A stretch of DNA of 64,000 bases, from contig JAJNAZ010000010.1 in assembly GCA_021155855.1 (NCBI GenBank), positions 1-64,000 on the forward strand. Direction: 5' to 3'. The first letter of the stretch is position 1, and every line of letters starts with the position of its first letter. Shown here piece by piece: positions 1-11,476 of this stretch. The stretch comes from Solirubrobacterales bacterium. GTDB taxonomy: Bacteria; Actinomycetota; Thermoleophilia; Solirubrobacterales; 70-9. The notes below the pieces were generated by a model. The model worked only from the letters and a program-made list of their open reading frames with translations. It searched no databases and was not told the DNA's origin. The position numbers were made by a program, and so were the translations under genes.

Positions 1-56
1 GCCAGCTGGCACCGAGCTGCTCGGTGTTGGCGAAACAAGCGGGGGCGATTAGTGGC

Positions 57-608
57 TTACGAAAGCCCTGTCGCTTCGAGCGCTTGGTCCTGGAACAAGT
101 AATAGTCGGCGCGAACGATCCGCCCGGCGCGCCAGATCATTAGAAAAGCTGGGTGTTGCTCGATTTCGGCGTCACGGCCCCGGCCACGTGCGTGGCTGTG
201 GATGAGAACCAGCTGGCGCCGGCCAAAGTCGATTACCTCCTGCGGTTCGAATGATCCGTTCGCCCACGCCTCCTCGATCGTCTCCAGAAGCCGCATCGCG
301 CCCTCACGCCCGTGAAAGCGACCTTCGAGATTCGCGCCGGTTCGACCAACCGCTCTGAAGTCGACATTGGGATCGAACGGAAGAAGCAAGACCTCGTGGT
401 CGCGCCTGTTGCGTGCCTCAGCGTTGTCACGGATGGCACGAGCCAGGAGCTCGCGCCGCAGTCGAGAGCGGAGCGGGAGGCGCAGCAAAGCAGCCCTGTA
501 CAGGGAAGACAAGCGTGGGAGTCTCAAAGCGAGGCGCTCAGTGAACGTGCGGCGGGACCGCTCGCGGATTGCTGGGACTCGATACCTGATGGCGTTCCCA
601 TGTGACAT
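57..608 (-). CDS. NTF2/SnoaL-like domain protein
   Basis: The C-terminal ~120 residues look like the NTF2-like (SnoaL) alpha+beta barrel: FDPNVDF, then a GREG turn, a glutamate-rich helix, and the closing strands FLMIWRAGRIV and ADYYLFQDQALEATGL. The fold often binds small ligands, but no catalytic set is recognisable here, so no reaction is assigned. The first ~60 residues are arginine-rich and helical, as in several actinobacterial members that carry a short basic N-terminus. I chose the ATG at 608; the frame stays open to 722, and the longer start would add low-complexity residues. The gene stands alone, downstream of a 300-base gap. Family is fairly sure; function is unknown. Confidence 0.6.
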   Translation of the reverse strand: MSHGNAIRYRVPAIRERSRRTFTERLALRLPRLSSLYRAALLRLPLRSRLRRELLARAIRDNAEARNRRDHEVLLLPFDPNVDFRAVGRTGANLEGRFHGREGAMRLLETIEEAWANGSFEPQEVIDFGRRQLVLIHSHARGRGRDAEIEQHPAFLMIWRAGRIVRADYYLFQDQALEATGLS

Positions 609-722
609 CGCCCATGCAGTATTGCGTGAGAAAACCTCGCCTAGGTCCGCGGCTAAGTCGAGGCGCAAATTGGGGCTGCCGAACGTGCTGGATCCGACTG
701 CATTCGTGGAACGCGCTCGCAA

Positions 723-1019
723 TCGATATCCCCGCCCGCCGGTCGACGTCGGCTGCTTCGTTTCCTGGACTCCGAAGCCGTCGAGAAAGACGCTATGACG
801 AGGGACTCTTTCGCCGGCTCAGCCTGTCGTCACCTGAGACCGTCTGCATGGTCCCGCGGAAAATGAGGCTTACGGGAGCGAGTCTGGTCTCCGCGCCTGC
901 GGGCGATGGAGACTCGACCTAGCGCGCAGCGCGCAGCGAATCGTTGTCTCCCGTAGGGACAGACTCAGTGGCGCGCGGCTGTCTTCTCGGTGGATGAGAG
1001 ACCGCGTCAACGATGCTGG
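723..1019. other. Intergenic gap with an inverted repeat
   Basis: No convincing gene on either strand. It contains an inverted repeat with 7-base arms, CGAGTCT at 879-885 and AGACTCG at 910-916, and a weaker hairpin (TCCC-GTA-GGGA) near 945-955. Both lie just beyond the end of the leftward coiled-coil gene (stop at 1020), so they could form its transcription terminator or a processing site. There is no following T-run, so a classical intrinsic terminator is not supported. Confidence 0.35.
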
Positions 1020-1634
1020 TCAGTTGGCCTCGCGCTCCCGCTCCACGGCTCGTTCGTCGTGAAATTCGGCAAAGCGGCCTTCCCGGTGCGCGCGCTCCGC
1101 AGCCTCGGTCGCGGCCCGTTCGCGCTCCTCCGCCACCTGCGCGTGCTGCGCGGCGACTTCGCGCGCCTGCCGGGCCTCGTCACGCTTGTCCTCGGCGAGG
1201 CGATACTCACGCCCCGCGCGCTCCTCCGCCTCTGCCCCACGCCGTTCTCTCTCCTCCGCCCGCTGCGCGTATTCCTGAGCTCGTTCGCGGTCACGTTTGG
1301 CGTCGTCGTACCTCTTCTGAGCCATGGCACGTTCGCGCTGCGCGCGCCCCTCCGCGTCCGCCGCGAGCCGTTCGCGCTCCTCCACCGCCAGCCGGTGCTC
1401 TTCTGCAATCGCAGCATGATCTCCCGCGCGTTCGCTCTCATGCTGGGCCTCGGCGTGCTTTTCTGTCGCCTTGACGGCGTGGGCCTCGGCCTCCTGGCGA
1501 TGTCCGGCTGCCTCGCTGCGAAGCCGCTCGCGCTCGCGACGCCGGTTCTCGGCCGCCCGTCGGGTCGCAAGCGCCACGATCGCGACCACGACAAGGACGC
1601 CAATTATGAGGGCGATCACCGCAATCGTCGACAT
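1020..1634 (-). CDS. Membrane-anchored coiled-coil protein
   Basis: 204 residues. Residues ~4-24 are one hydrophobic segment (AVIALIIGVLVVVAIVAL), followed by a basic stretch. The whole rest is a charged helix rich in Ala, Glu and Arg (repeats such as AEERERRGAEAEERAG), predicted to be a long coiled coil. It probably sits in the membrane by its N-terminus with the rod in the cytoplasm, as the positive-inside rule suggests. Similar proteins occur widely in actinobacteria without a known role; low complexity makes any family claim unreliable. No operon partner: the next gene on this strand is far off and the antiporter starts on the other strand 320 bases away. Confidence 0.55.
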   Translation of the reverse strand: MSTIAVIALIIGVLVVVAIVALATRRAAENRRRERERLRSEAAGHRQEAEAHAVKATEKHAEAQHESERAGDHAAIAEEHRLAVEERERLAADAEGRAQRERAMAQKRYDDAKRDRERAQEYAQRAEERERRGAEAEERAGREYRLAEDKRDEARQAREVAAQHAQVAEERERAATEAAERAHREGRFAEFHDERAVEREREAN

Positions 1635-1771
1635 GTCCGGCCTCTACCCGGTCGGACTTCCTTACACACTCGCGGGGGCAAGGAAGGGCGCAAGGCGAAG
1701 GGCAGGCGCGTCAGGCCAAGGGCTCGGGCTCGGAAGAAGCGCGGGCACCTGCGAGACGCAGCCAGAGCGGC

Positions 1772-1900
1772 TGGATCAAGCTCGCACTCCGCGCGCAGGT
1801 CGCCTACCGGCTGAATTTGGTCGCGGGCGTACACGTCGGCATCGACGAGGAGAAGATCGGCCTGGAGGACGCGGATGTCGAGGCCGAGCTCGAGGTAAGG
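1772..1900 (+). pseudogene. Possible gene remnant in the 1635-1953 gap
   Basis: The 319-base gap between the coiled-coil gene and the antiporter has no full gene. On the plus strand one frame reads like real protein (WIKLALRAQVAYRLN, then VGIDEEKIGLEDADVEAELE) and lacks a start codon and a natural end. The 'DADVEAELEVRL' part is reminiscent of the repeated ends of actinobacterial membrane-associated hypotheticals. I read it as a decayed fragment; it could be chance in GC-rich DNA. A TAGGCT hexamer at 1939-1944 may be the -10 box of the antiporter gene. Confidence 0.3.
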
Positions 1901-1953
1901 CTGCAGAACACAGAAGTAATCCGCGCCGGGTCGCGCAATAGGCTCGCGGAGTC

Positions 1954-3120
1954 GTGGAGATCACCCACGCCGACATCCTCGTGGTCGCCACGATCGCGGC
2001 GATGGCGCCGATCCTCGCCGACCTCAGCCGGCGCGTACGGGTGCCGATCGTGGTCGCCGAGATCGCGCTCGGGATCATCGTCGGCCCCGAGTTGCTCGAC
2101 CTCGCGAGCACCGACGACTTCGTCGAGTCCCTGTCCACCTTCGGCCTCGCCTTCCTCTTCTTCCTCGCCGGGATCGAGATCGACTTCGAGCGCATCCGCG
2201 GCGCCCCGACCCGGCTCGGGGTCGGCGGCTGGGTGGTCTCGCTCGCGCTCGGCCTGGGGATCGCGGTGGCGCTGTGGGCGGCGGGAGCGATCGACGCCCC
2301 GATCCTCGTCGGACTGGCGCTGACCACGACCGCGCTCGGCACCCTGATGCCGATCCTGCGCGACTCCGGCGTCCTCGATGAGCGCTTCGGCAAGTACGTG
2401 CTCGGCGCCGGCGCCGCGGGGGAATTCGGGCCGGTGGTGATCGTCTCGATCATCCTCGCGGTCGAGGCCGGCGAGCCGTGGAGAACGACGTTGCTGTTCG
2501 TGTTCGCTGCGCTCGTCGTCGGGGCGACGCTGCTCGCATTGCGCGCCCAGCCGGCCCGGATGGTCCGGCTGATCGAGACGACGATGGGAACCAGCGGCCA
2601 GCTCGCCGTCCGCCTCTCGGTACTGCTCGTCATCGCGATGGTGGCGCTGGCGTCGGAGTTCAGCCTCGACGTCATCCTCGGTGCCTTCGCGGCCGGGATC
2701 ATCGTCGGCTTGGTGATCCGCGATCGCGACGCGCAGGAATTCGAGGCGAAGCTCGACGCGCTCGGCTACGGCTTTTTGATCCCGATCTTCTTCATCGCCA
2801 CCGGGATGGACTACGACGTCGACGCGCTGCTCTCGAGTCCCACGGCGATCGCGCTCGTCCCCGGGTTCGCACTGCTGTTCCTGATCGTGCGTGGGCTGCC
2901 GGTACGGCTGCTGTACCGCGGCGAGCTCGACCGGCCCGAGCGCCTGACGCTGGCGCTGTTCTCGGCGTCGGCACTGCCGTTGGTGGTCGCGATCACCGAG
3001 ATCGGCACCGAGGTCGGGGTGATGCGCGAGGAGGAGGCCTCGGCGCTGGTCGGTGCCGCGATGCTCTCGATCCTGCTCTTTCCGCTGCTGGCGCTGTGGC
3101 TACGCCGGCGCGGCGGGTGA
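1954..3120 (+). CDS. Kef/NhaP-type cation:proton antiporter
   Basis: 388 residues forming about 12 hydrophobic segments, the size of the Na+/H+ exchanger domain of CPA2 proteins. Recognisable landmarks are the first helices (VVAEIALGIIVGPELLDL), the glycine-rich helix with FGLAFLFFLAGIEIDFERI, and the central TTTALGTLMPILRDSG segment typical of KefB/KefC-like exchangers. It lacks the C-terminal RCK/TrkA_N domain of KefC, so it is a bare transport unit. Likely role: exchange of Na+ or K+ for H+ across the membrane, that is pH and ion homeostasis. Start is GTG at 1954, with no strong Shine-Dalgarno and a TAGGCT hexamer 9 bases upstream. Ion specificity cannot be read from sequence. Confidence 0.85.
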   Translation: MEITHADILVVATIAAMAPILADLSRRVRVPIVVAEIALGIIVGPELLDLASTDDFVESLSTFGLAFLFFLAGIEIDFERIRGAPTRLGVGGWVVSLALGLGIAVALWAAGAIDAPILVGLALTTTALGTLMPILRDSGVLDERFGKYVLGAGAAGEFGPVVIVSIILAVEAGEPWRTTLLFVFAALVVGATLLALRAQPARMVRLIETTMGTSGQLAVRLSVLLVIAMVALASEFSLDVILGAFAAGIIVGLVIRDRDAQEFEAKLDALGYGFLIPIFFIATGMDYDVDALLSSPTAIALVPGFALLFLIVRGLPVRLLYRGELDRPERLTLALFSASALPLVVAITEIGTEVGVMREEEASALVGAAMLSILLFPLLALWLRRRGG

Positions 3121-3126
3121 GCTGCG

Positions 3127-3582
3127 CTAGCCGTTTTCGTCCTCGAGCAGCGCCCGCAGGCGCTCGAGCGAGCGGCTCGCCTCGCGCCGGCCGGGGGCGG
3201 CGGCGAGGAGGCCGCCGGCCAACCTGCCGAGTGCCCCGCCCGGGAGCGAAAACCGGTTGCGGTACTCGAACCGGGTGCCGCGATCCTGGCGCTCGAGCAG
3301 ATAGCTGACCTCGGCGCGAGCGCCCCCCGGACCGGCGCCCTCCCAGCGCGCCAGATGCGGCGCATCGGCCACGACCACGGTCCAGGCGACGTCGAACGTC
3401 TTGCCCGCGAGCCGCAGCTTCTGGGTGAACGAGTCGCCCTCGGCGACCGGCCCCGGCTCGGCGCCGGAGAGCGAGTCGTGCGTTGTAACCCAGCGCTCGA
3501 GCAGTGACGGGTCCATCACCGTCTCCCAGACGCGTTCCGGCGACACCGCCAGAAGGACCGTCTCGGTGACGGCCTTGCTCAT
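3127..3582 (-). CDS. SRPBCC (START-like) family protein
   Basis: 151 residues with the SRPBCC/polyketide-cyclase pattern: the opening strand ETVLLAVSPERVWETVMDP, a middle FTQKLRLAGKTFDVAWTV, and a final long helix. The fold encloses a hydrophobic ligand cavity; no catalytic role can be inferred. Its ATG overlaps the stop of the preceding SDR gene in an ATGA junction (3579-3582), so the two are translationally coupled. In many bacteria an SRPBCC or DUF2867 domain is fused to or follows an NAD(P)H-binding epimerase-like protein, which matches this arrangement. Last gene of the leftward three-gene operon. Confidence 0.75.
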   Translation of the reverse strand: MSKAVTETVLLAVSPERVWETVMDPSLLERWVTTHDSLSGAEPGPVAEGDSFTQKLRLAGKTFDVAWTVVVADAPHLARWEGAGPGGARAEVSYLLERQDRGTRFEYRNRFSLPGGALGRLAGGLLAAAPGRREASRSLERLRALLEDENG

Positions 3583-4499
3583 CCGGCCGAGGACTCCGCG
3601 GCCGCCGCGTCGACCGCCGTGGCGAGCACCGCATCGAGCGGCTTCGGCCTGACCGAGAACAGCTCCGCCCCGCTCGGGTCGGTGACCACCGTCGGAGTCG
3701 TCAGCCCAAGGCTTATCTGCGCCGCGATCTCGGGCGTCCCGGGCGTCACCGCCGCCGCCCCGGCGGCGACCGTCGCCGGGCGGGCGATCTCGGTGGGCAT
3801 CGAGACCAGGCGCGGCGGCCTGCGACCCAGTGCGGCGGCCATCTCCTCGATCAGCTCGAGGTGGGTGAGCACGCTCGGGCCGCCGATCTGGATCTCGCGA
3901 CCGGCGGCGCCGGGGACGTCGAGGGCCTCTCGCAGATAGTCGACCACGTCCGCGGCGCCGATCGGCTGGGTCCGGGTCTCGAGCCAATCCGGCGCCGGCA
4001 TCGCCGGCAGCCGCTCGACGATGCCGCGCAGAAGCTCGTAGGACTCGCTGCCCGGCCCGATCACCATCGCCGCACGAAAGTAGGTCAGCGGGGGACCGGA
4101 CTCCCGCAGGGCGAGCGCGGCCTGGTGGCGAGCGGCGAGGTGCCTGGAGGCGTGCTCGTCGCCGAGCCCGCCGAGGTAGACCATCCGCTCGACCCCGGCT
4201 GCGCGCGCGGCACCGCCGAATCGTGCCGCTGCGGAGCGCTCGATCGCCGGATAGTCGTCGCCGTCGTCGATCATGTGGACGAGGAAGTAGGCGGCGCCGA
4301 CCCCGTCGAGCGCCGCGGCGAGGCCGGCCGGCCGGGTCAGGTCGGCGAGCGCGAGCTCGCAGCCGGCCGCCTCGAGGTCCTCGGCCGCGTTCGCGTCGAG
4401 ATCCCGCACCAGGCATCGAACCTCGAACCCGTCTCCGAGCAAGCGGCGGGCGAGCTGTCCGCCGATGAAGCCGGTGGCGCCGGTGATCAGAATTCGCAT
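3579..4499 (-). CDS. NAD(P)H-binding SDR (NmrA/epimerase-like)
   Basis: 306 residues of an atypical short-chain dehydrogenase. The N-terminal dinucleotide-binding motif TGATGFIG lies in the first strand-turn-helix, followed by a strand ending in CLVRDLD, which suggests NADP preference. The usual catalytic YxxxK is not evident; instead there is the region VERMVYLGGLGDE with a later RHQAALALRESG, as in NmrA-like and epimerase-like proteins that bind but may not reduce. The C-terminal third (LVSMPTEIARPATVAAG) is hydrophobic, as in SDR proteins followed by DUF2867/SRPBCC partners. The substrate is unknown. Confidence 0.75.
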   Translation of the reverse strand: MRILITGATGFIGGQLARRLLGDGFEVRCLVRDLDANAAEDLEAAGCELALADLTRPAGLAAALDGVGAAYFLVHMIDDGDDYPAIERSAAARFGGAARAAGVERMVYLGGLGDEHASRHLAARHQAALALRESGPPLTYFRAAMVIGPGSESYELLRGIVERLPAMPAPDWLETRTQPIGAADVVDYLREALDVPGAAGREIQIGGPSVLTHLELIEEMAAALGRRPPRLVSMPTEIARPATVAAGAAAVTPGTPEIAAQISLGLTTPTVVTDPSGAELFSVRPKPLDAVLATAVDAAAAESSAG

Positions 4500-4540
4500 G
4501 CACGTTCGTTGCCCGGGCGGATCGCGGCCAAACAGACGGC

Positions 4541-5302
4541 TCAGCGACGGTCGTCCGCGGCCGCCTCGATCTCGCCCGCGAGCGCGCCCACCCGCGAGGG
4601 CGGCAGGTCGAGCCGCGCCAGCGAGCGCAGGAACCCGTTGCAGATCAGCACATGGATGCGAAGCTGGGTCTGGCCGTAGAGCCAGGCGCCGAAGCGGGCG
4701 AAGCGACCGCCGCCGCGCAGCCACGGGTAGAAGTTGCGGACCTCGAGCCGCACCCGCAGCCGCTCGGCGCCACCCGGCCCGCCCGTGGCCGGTCGGCGCT
4801 CGACGCTGATCCGCAGGAAGCCGTCTTCGCGGCCCTCCGCGGCGACCAGCAGGCCGCGCTCGATCCGCCAGGTGACGGAGCCGCTCTCGGCCGACGTCTC
4901 GTAGTCGGGCACCCGGAAGCGAAGCAGTGGCAGGCGGGGGCTGAGCAGGACGACCGTGCGCGAGTCCTCGGCGTAGACGACCCGGATCAGCCCCACGGTG
5001 GCGCGGGTCAGGTGGCGCCAGTAAGCGCGCCCGAGCCGCTCCAGGTACTCGGGGCTCCAGACTTGCTCGAGCAGCGAGGCCGGCACCGTCACCTCCGCCT
5101 CCTGGACCGAGCCCACGGCGCCCGTCTGGGGTACGCGCTCGGCTTCGCGAGCGCCGATGAGGCGCACTTGGGCGGGGGTCCTGCGGGCGGCGAGCAACGT
5201 CACGGGCTCTACAGGTACCACGCATGGTGGCGCCCGAAAACCACCTTTCGGCCGTAAACCGAAAGCTACGCGGCGATTTAGCTCTCGCCCTCGCACCGCC
5301 AC
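4541..5302 (-). CDS. Conserved hypothetical, first gene of the SDR operon
   Basis: Up to 253 residues; not recognised. The core from ~60 on is a mix of strands and helices (VWSPEYLERLGRAYWRHLTR, VVLLSPRLPLLRFRVPDYE, VTWRIERGLLVAAEG, LRVRLEVRNFYPWL), compatible with a beta-rich barrel or SRPBCC-like fold that I cannot place. There are no membrane segments. The first ~33 residues look like untranslated leader; a GTG at 5203 is an alternative start that keeps the whole core. It precedes the SDR gene by 41 bases on the same strand, so a shared transcript and a joint role with the SDR and SRPBCC proteins are likely. Confidence 0.55.
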   Translation of the reverse strand: MAVRGRELNRRVAFGLRPKGGFRAPPCVVPVEPVTLLAARRTPAQVRLIGAREAERVPQTGAVGSVQEAEVTVPASLLEQVWSPEYLERLGRAYWRHLTRATVGLIRVVYAEDSRTVVLLSPRLPLLRFRVPDYETSAESGSVTWRIERGLLVAAEGREDGFLRISVERRPATGGPGGAERLRVRLEVRNFYPWLRGGGRFARFGAWLYGQTQLRIHVLICNGFLRSLARLDLPPSRVGALAGEIEAAADDRR

Positions 5303-5501
5303 ACGCCCTCGTCGACGGGTGCGCCCGCCTCGCGCAGCGGGCCGGCGCTGGGCCGATACCAGGTGGTGACCGGGATCTCGTCGACGACGCGGACGAGGTC
5401 CGGTCGCTCGGCCACAGGGACGACCGAGAGCGCGGCGGCGATCGTCTCCGCGCCGAGCTCGGCCCTCCTCAGCTTGAGGCGAATGAGCCCAACCGAGGCC
5501 G

Positions 5502-5507
5502 TATGCT
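5502..5507 (+). promoter_or_regulatory. -10 element of the citE-remnant/ppdK transcript
   Basis: TATGCT ends 8 bases before the ATG at 5516, placing the transcription start on or next to that codon. No Shine-Dalgarno precedes it. This is the leaderless arrangement seen repeatedly in this window. Confidence 0.45.
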
Positions 5508-5515
5508 CGCGGCGG

Positions 5516-5712
5516 ATGAGGGCGCGCCGCTCCTGCCTCTTTGTTCCGGCACGGCCATCCCGGAAGCTGGAGAAGGCCTCAGAGATCTCGGCCGACGAGG
5601 TCGTCGTCGACCTCGAGGACTCGGTGCCCGTCGGGCTCAAGGACGAGGCCCGGGCGGCGCGCGCCGAGAGGCTGCTCGCCCGTGCCGGCGCCGCCGAGGG
5701 GGCCACGGCCCG

Positions 5713-5716
<4 letters not shown>
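5516..5716 (+). pseudogene. 5' remnant of a CitE/HpcH-HpaI lyase gene
   Basis: A 66-residue ORF whose sequence is the N-terminus of the citrate-lyase-beta/malyl-CoA-lyase family: MRARRSCLFVPA, then RKLEKA, then the strand VVVDLEDSVP followed by KDEAR. In the full enzyme (about 280-320 residues) this is the first beta-alpha unit of the TIM barrel, so no activity can remain. Its TGA (5714-5716) overlaps the GTG start of ppdK. The fragment has a -10 box directly before its ATG, so it may still be translated and serve as a leader coupling ribosomes onto ppdK. I infer an internal deletion that removed the rest of the lyase and joined its head to ppdK. Confidence 0.7.
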
Positions 5717-8404
<2,688 letters not shown>

Positions 8405-8412
<8 letters not shown>

Positions 8413-10600
8413 TCTCGGCGGTCGTCATCACCAGCATTGCGACGTCGTCGAAGATCGCCTCGGCGTCGAGCTCCCCGGCGAAGCTGTCCAGGCAGCGTTC
8501 GGCCTCTCGCGGCGTTCGAGCGAGATGCGCCTTGAGACGTTCGAGGCCGACCTCGAGGCTCTCGTCCCGGCGCTCGATCAAGCCATCGGTGAACAGCAGC
8601 ACCGTGCTTCCGACCGGGATCTCGATCGCGTGCGTGCGGCAGTCGAGCCCTTCGAAGATGCCGAGCGGCGGCGTTCCCCGCCCGGCGAGCTCCTGCACCC
8701 CCCCGTCCGGCAGGCGAAGCAGCGCCGGCAGGTGTCCCGCCCGAACGTACTCGGCAACCCCGGTGGCCGGATCGAACGAGAGCAAGAAGACCGTCGTCAT
8801 CTCCGGTCGTCGGGACTCCTTGAGCAGGGCGTCGAGGCGCTCGATCGCCTCGCACGGGCTGTGGCCGTCGGCGATGTAGGCACGCAACGCCGGCCGCACC
8901 CGGCCCATCACCGACGCCGCGTGGATCCCGCGCCCCGCGACGTCGCCGATCACCAGCGCGACCTGGCCGTCGTCCCGAGCGACGACCTCGTACCAGTCGC
9001 CCCCGACCTGCAGCCCCGGGCCCGCCGGCCGATAGCGAACAGCGAACTCCAGGCCCTCGAGCTCCGGCAACGATTGCGGCAGCAGCGAGCGTTGCAGCGT
9101 CACCGCCGCCTCGTGCTCGCGCCGGAACAGCATCGCGTTGTCGATCGCCAGCGCCGCCCGGCGGGCGAGATCCTCGGCCAGGGCCACGTCCCCGTCGTCG
9201 AACCGGCGCCCGGACTCCGCGGCGATGAGGGTGAGTGCCCCGACGTTACGCCCGCGCGCCTGGAGCGGGACGATCATCGCCGAGACCATGCCCAGCTCGC
9301 GGATCATCCGCAGGTGCTCGGCATCGCGGGCCGCGTCGACCAGCATCTGATCGTCGATCTCCGCGTAGAGCTCCGGCTCGCCTGTGCGAATCACCCGCGG
9401 GACTCCGGTCTGCGCATCGGGATCAACCGGGTAGCGAGAGCGCAGCTCCTCGGCCAGCCGCATCCGCCGCGGGTCGGCATGCGCGACGGCGACGTTTCGA
9501 AGGCCGCCGTCGTCGTCGACCACCTCGATCCCGCACCAGTCGGCGACGCTGGGTACGGCGAGCTCGGCGAGCCCGCGCAGGCTGGCGTCGGGATCGAGCG
9601 AGCCGGCGAGCAACTCGCTCGCCTCGGCGAGGAAGGAGAGGCGCTCGTTCGCGATCCGCTCGGCCTCGTAGAGGCGCGCCCGCTCGAGCGTGTACGCGGC
9701 CTGCTGGGCCGCCGCCCACAGAAAGCTCTGCTCCTCGGGGTCGAACTCGCGGCTGGTCGCAAAGCTGAGCGCCAGGGCTCCGAACGGCGCCGCCTCCACC
9801 GACAGCGGGATCACCGCCAGCGAAGCGAATCTCACCTCGGCCTCGTGCAGCACCGGGAACCTTGTCCGAAGCTTCTCCGCCGAGGTGGTCCAGACCGGGT
9901 CTCCGGAACGGATCGCGGCCGACATCGGCAGCTCCGCCGACAGCGGGAAGCGCTCCCAGCCCGCCAGCCCGCTCTCGGAGTAGCCGATGCTTCCGGCCAG
10001 CTCGACCTCGGCCCCGGAGCTGCTCACGAGCCCGACCGCGCCAGCGTCGGCGCCGAGGCCGCCGACCGCCTGCTCGAGCAACACGTCGACGGCACGCTGC
10101 GAGCCGAGTTCCTTCGAGAGCGCCTCGGTCAGCACCTGCAACCGAGAGGACAGCTGCAGTGACCGATGGCGCGCGCTGATGTCGCGCGCGATCACCGAGG
10201 CGCTGACCACGGAACCGGTCTCGTCGCGGATCGGCGAGACGCTCAGTGAGACGACGATCATCCGCCCGTCCTTGGTCACGCGCTCGGTCTCGTAGTGGTC
10301 CACCGCTTCGCCGGCGAACACCCGGTCGAGGATCCTGCGTTCCTCTCCCGCTCGGTGCCTCGGGACCAGCATCGAGATCGGCTGACCGATCGCCTCCCGC
10401 TCGCTGTAGCCATAGATACGGGCGGCCGCCGGGTTCCAGCTCGTGATCACGCCCCGGCGGTCCTTGCTCAGGATCGCGTCGTTGGAGAACCGGACGATCG
10501 CCGCGTGCTGATCGAGCGGCGGGGCGGCGACCGTCGCCCGCGAGAGGGGGTCGCCCGCGGCCGGCTCAGTCGGCGTCGGACGCTCGGTCGGCGAGTGCAT
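8405..10600 (-). CDS. PAS-GAF-GAF-PP2C (SpoIIE-type) phosphatase
   Basis: 731 residues. Order: a PAS domain (~30-150, VRFSNDAILSKDRRGVITSW, IYGYSEREAIG), a first GAF-like domain (~165-320), a second GAF (~330-495) and a SpoIIE/PP2C phosphatase domain (~500-730) with the metal-binding VGGDWYEV, GDVAGRG and FTDGLIERR motifs. Such enzymes dephosphorylate STAS-domain anti-sigma-antagonists in partner-switch systems in response to PAS/GAF signals. It lies directly downstream of a STAS gene and an RsbW-like kinase, overlapping the former by 35 bases, so it is very likely the RsbP/RsbU-type phosphatase of this module. The signal is unknown; no transmembrane segment is present. It ends 8 bases into ppdK's 3' end (convergent). 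Confidence 0.85.
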
Positions 10601-10952
10601 CGATCGCCTCGTCCTCGGTCGCGTAGACGGGCAGCCGGTCGGTGACCTCGGCCAGCTCGAACAGTCGGAGCACCGGTGAGCCCGGGCTGAGGACGACGGC
10701 AAGATCGGGTTCGAGGTCTCCGGCCGCGACGAGGACGACCCTGAGCCCGCTCGAGTCCATGAACGGTACCCCGAGCAGATCGATCACGACGCCATCGCTC
10801 TGGACGCAGGTGCTCGACCCGAGCGCCCCGGCGAGCTCGTCCGCGTTGGCGAGGTCGACCTCCCCCTGCGCCCGTACCACGGCGATCTCGCCGTCGGCCG
10901 TGGAGCGCCGCTCCACCGAGAGCTCGAGCCCTCCCGACGACGCGCTCCTCAT
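10566..10952 (-). CDS. STAS-domain anti-sigma factor antagonist
   Basis: 128 residues, the size of RsbV/SpoIIAA. The STAS signature is clear: IAVVRAQGEVDLANADEL, then VVIDLLGVPFMDSSGLRVV with the phosphorylatable Ser in DSSG. Unphosphorylated antagonist binds the RsbW-like kinase and frees the sigma factor. Start is ATG at 10952, preceded by GGAGG at a good spacing; the longer frame to 10997 would overlap the kinase gene. It sits between that kinase (26-base gap) and the PP2C phosphatase (35-base overlap), the standard partner-switch order. Confidence 0.85.
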   Translation of the reverse strand: MRSASSGGLELSVERRSTADGEIAVVRAQGEVDLANADELAGALGSSTCVQSDGVVIDLLGVPFMDSSGLRVVLVAAGDLEPDLAVVLSPGSPVLRLFELAEVTDRLPVYATEDEAIDALADRASDAD

Positions 10953-10977
10953 CTCGCCTCCGGTCGGTCGATCGGGG

Positions 10978-11385
10978 TCATCGCGGCGCCTCCTCATCTA
11001 CCGTGAAGCTCATCGAGACGATCGTGCCTTGCTCGGTCGAGTCGAAGTGAACGTCGGTCGCCAGCTTGGTGATCAGCGAGATCCCGAGGCCGAGGCCGGC
11101 GCTCTCGAGGTTCGGCCTCATCCCGCTTCCATCGTCGCCGACGGCGACGATCAGCAGGCCGCGATCGAGATGCGCGCTGAGCTTGATCGTCCCCGGGTCG
11201 CGGTCGCGGAAGGCGTGCAGGACGGAGTTCGTGACCGCCTCGCTAACGGCGAGCTTGACGTCGCTCTCGGAGGCGCCGACGCTGCGCGCGAGGTCGCCGA
11301 GCGCTCTCCGCGCGGTGCTGACGCTGCCCGCTTCGGAGGGCAACTCGATCTCGAGCTCGGCGGTCCCGGCTGACCTGGCGGGCAC
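10978..11385 (-). CDS. RsbW-like anti-sigma factor/serine kinase
   Basis: 135 residues of the GHKL ATPase fold: N-box SEAVTNSVLHAF, G1 box VGDDGSGM, and G2 GLGLGISLI. This is the RsbW/SpoIIAB type, which binds a sigma factor and phosphorylates the STAS antagonist. First gene of the three-gene operon with STAS and PP2C genes. It starts with GTG at 11385, with CATAAT exactly 6 bases before it and no Shine-Dalgarno, so the message is probably leaderless. No sigma-B-type gene is adjacent; the ECF sigma at 13.3 kb has its own zinc-finger partner, so the target sigma is probably elsewhere. Confidence 0.85.
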   Translation of the reverse strand: MPARSAGTAELEIELPSEAGSVSTARRALGDLARSVGASESDVKLAVSEAVTNSVLHAFRDRDPGTIKLSAHLDRGLLIVAVGDDGSGMRPNLESAGLGLGISLITKLATDVHFDSTEQGTIVSMSFTVDEEAPR

Positions 11386-11391
11386 CGCCGC

Positions 11392-11397
11392 ATTATG
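11392..11397 (-). promoter_or_regulatory. -10 element for the RsbW-STAS-PP2C operon
   Basis: CATAAT read leftward, followed by 6 bases and the GTG start of the RsbW-like gene. Transcription would begin at the start codon (leaderless). Confidence 0.55.
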
Positions 11398-11476
11398 ACC
11401 GGGTGTGCCTGAGGGGTGGTGTAGACGTCACCAGAGCTGAAACTTGGCCCTCGTGCGCGTCCGTGGATGGCGGCTC

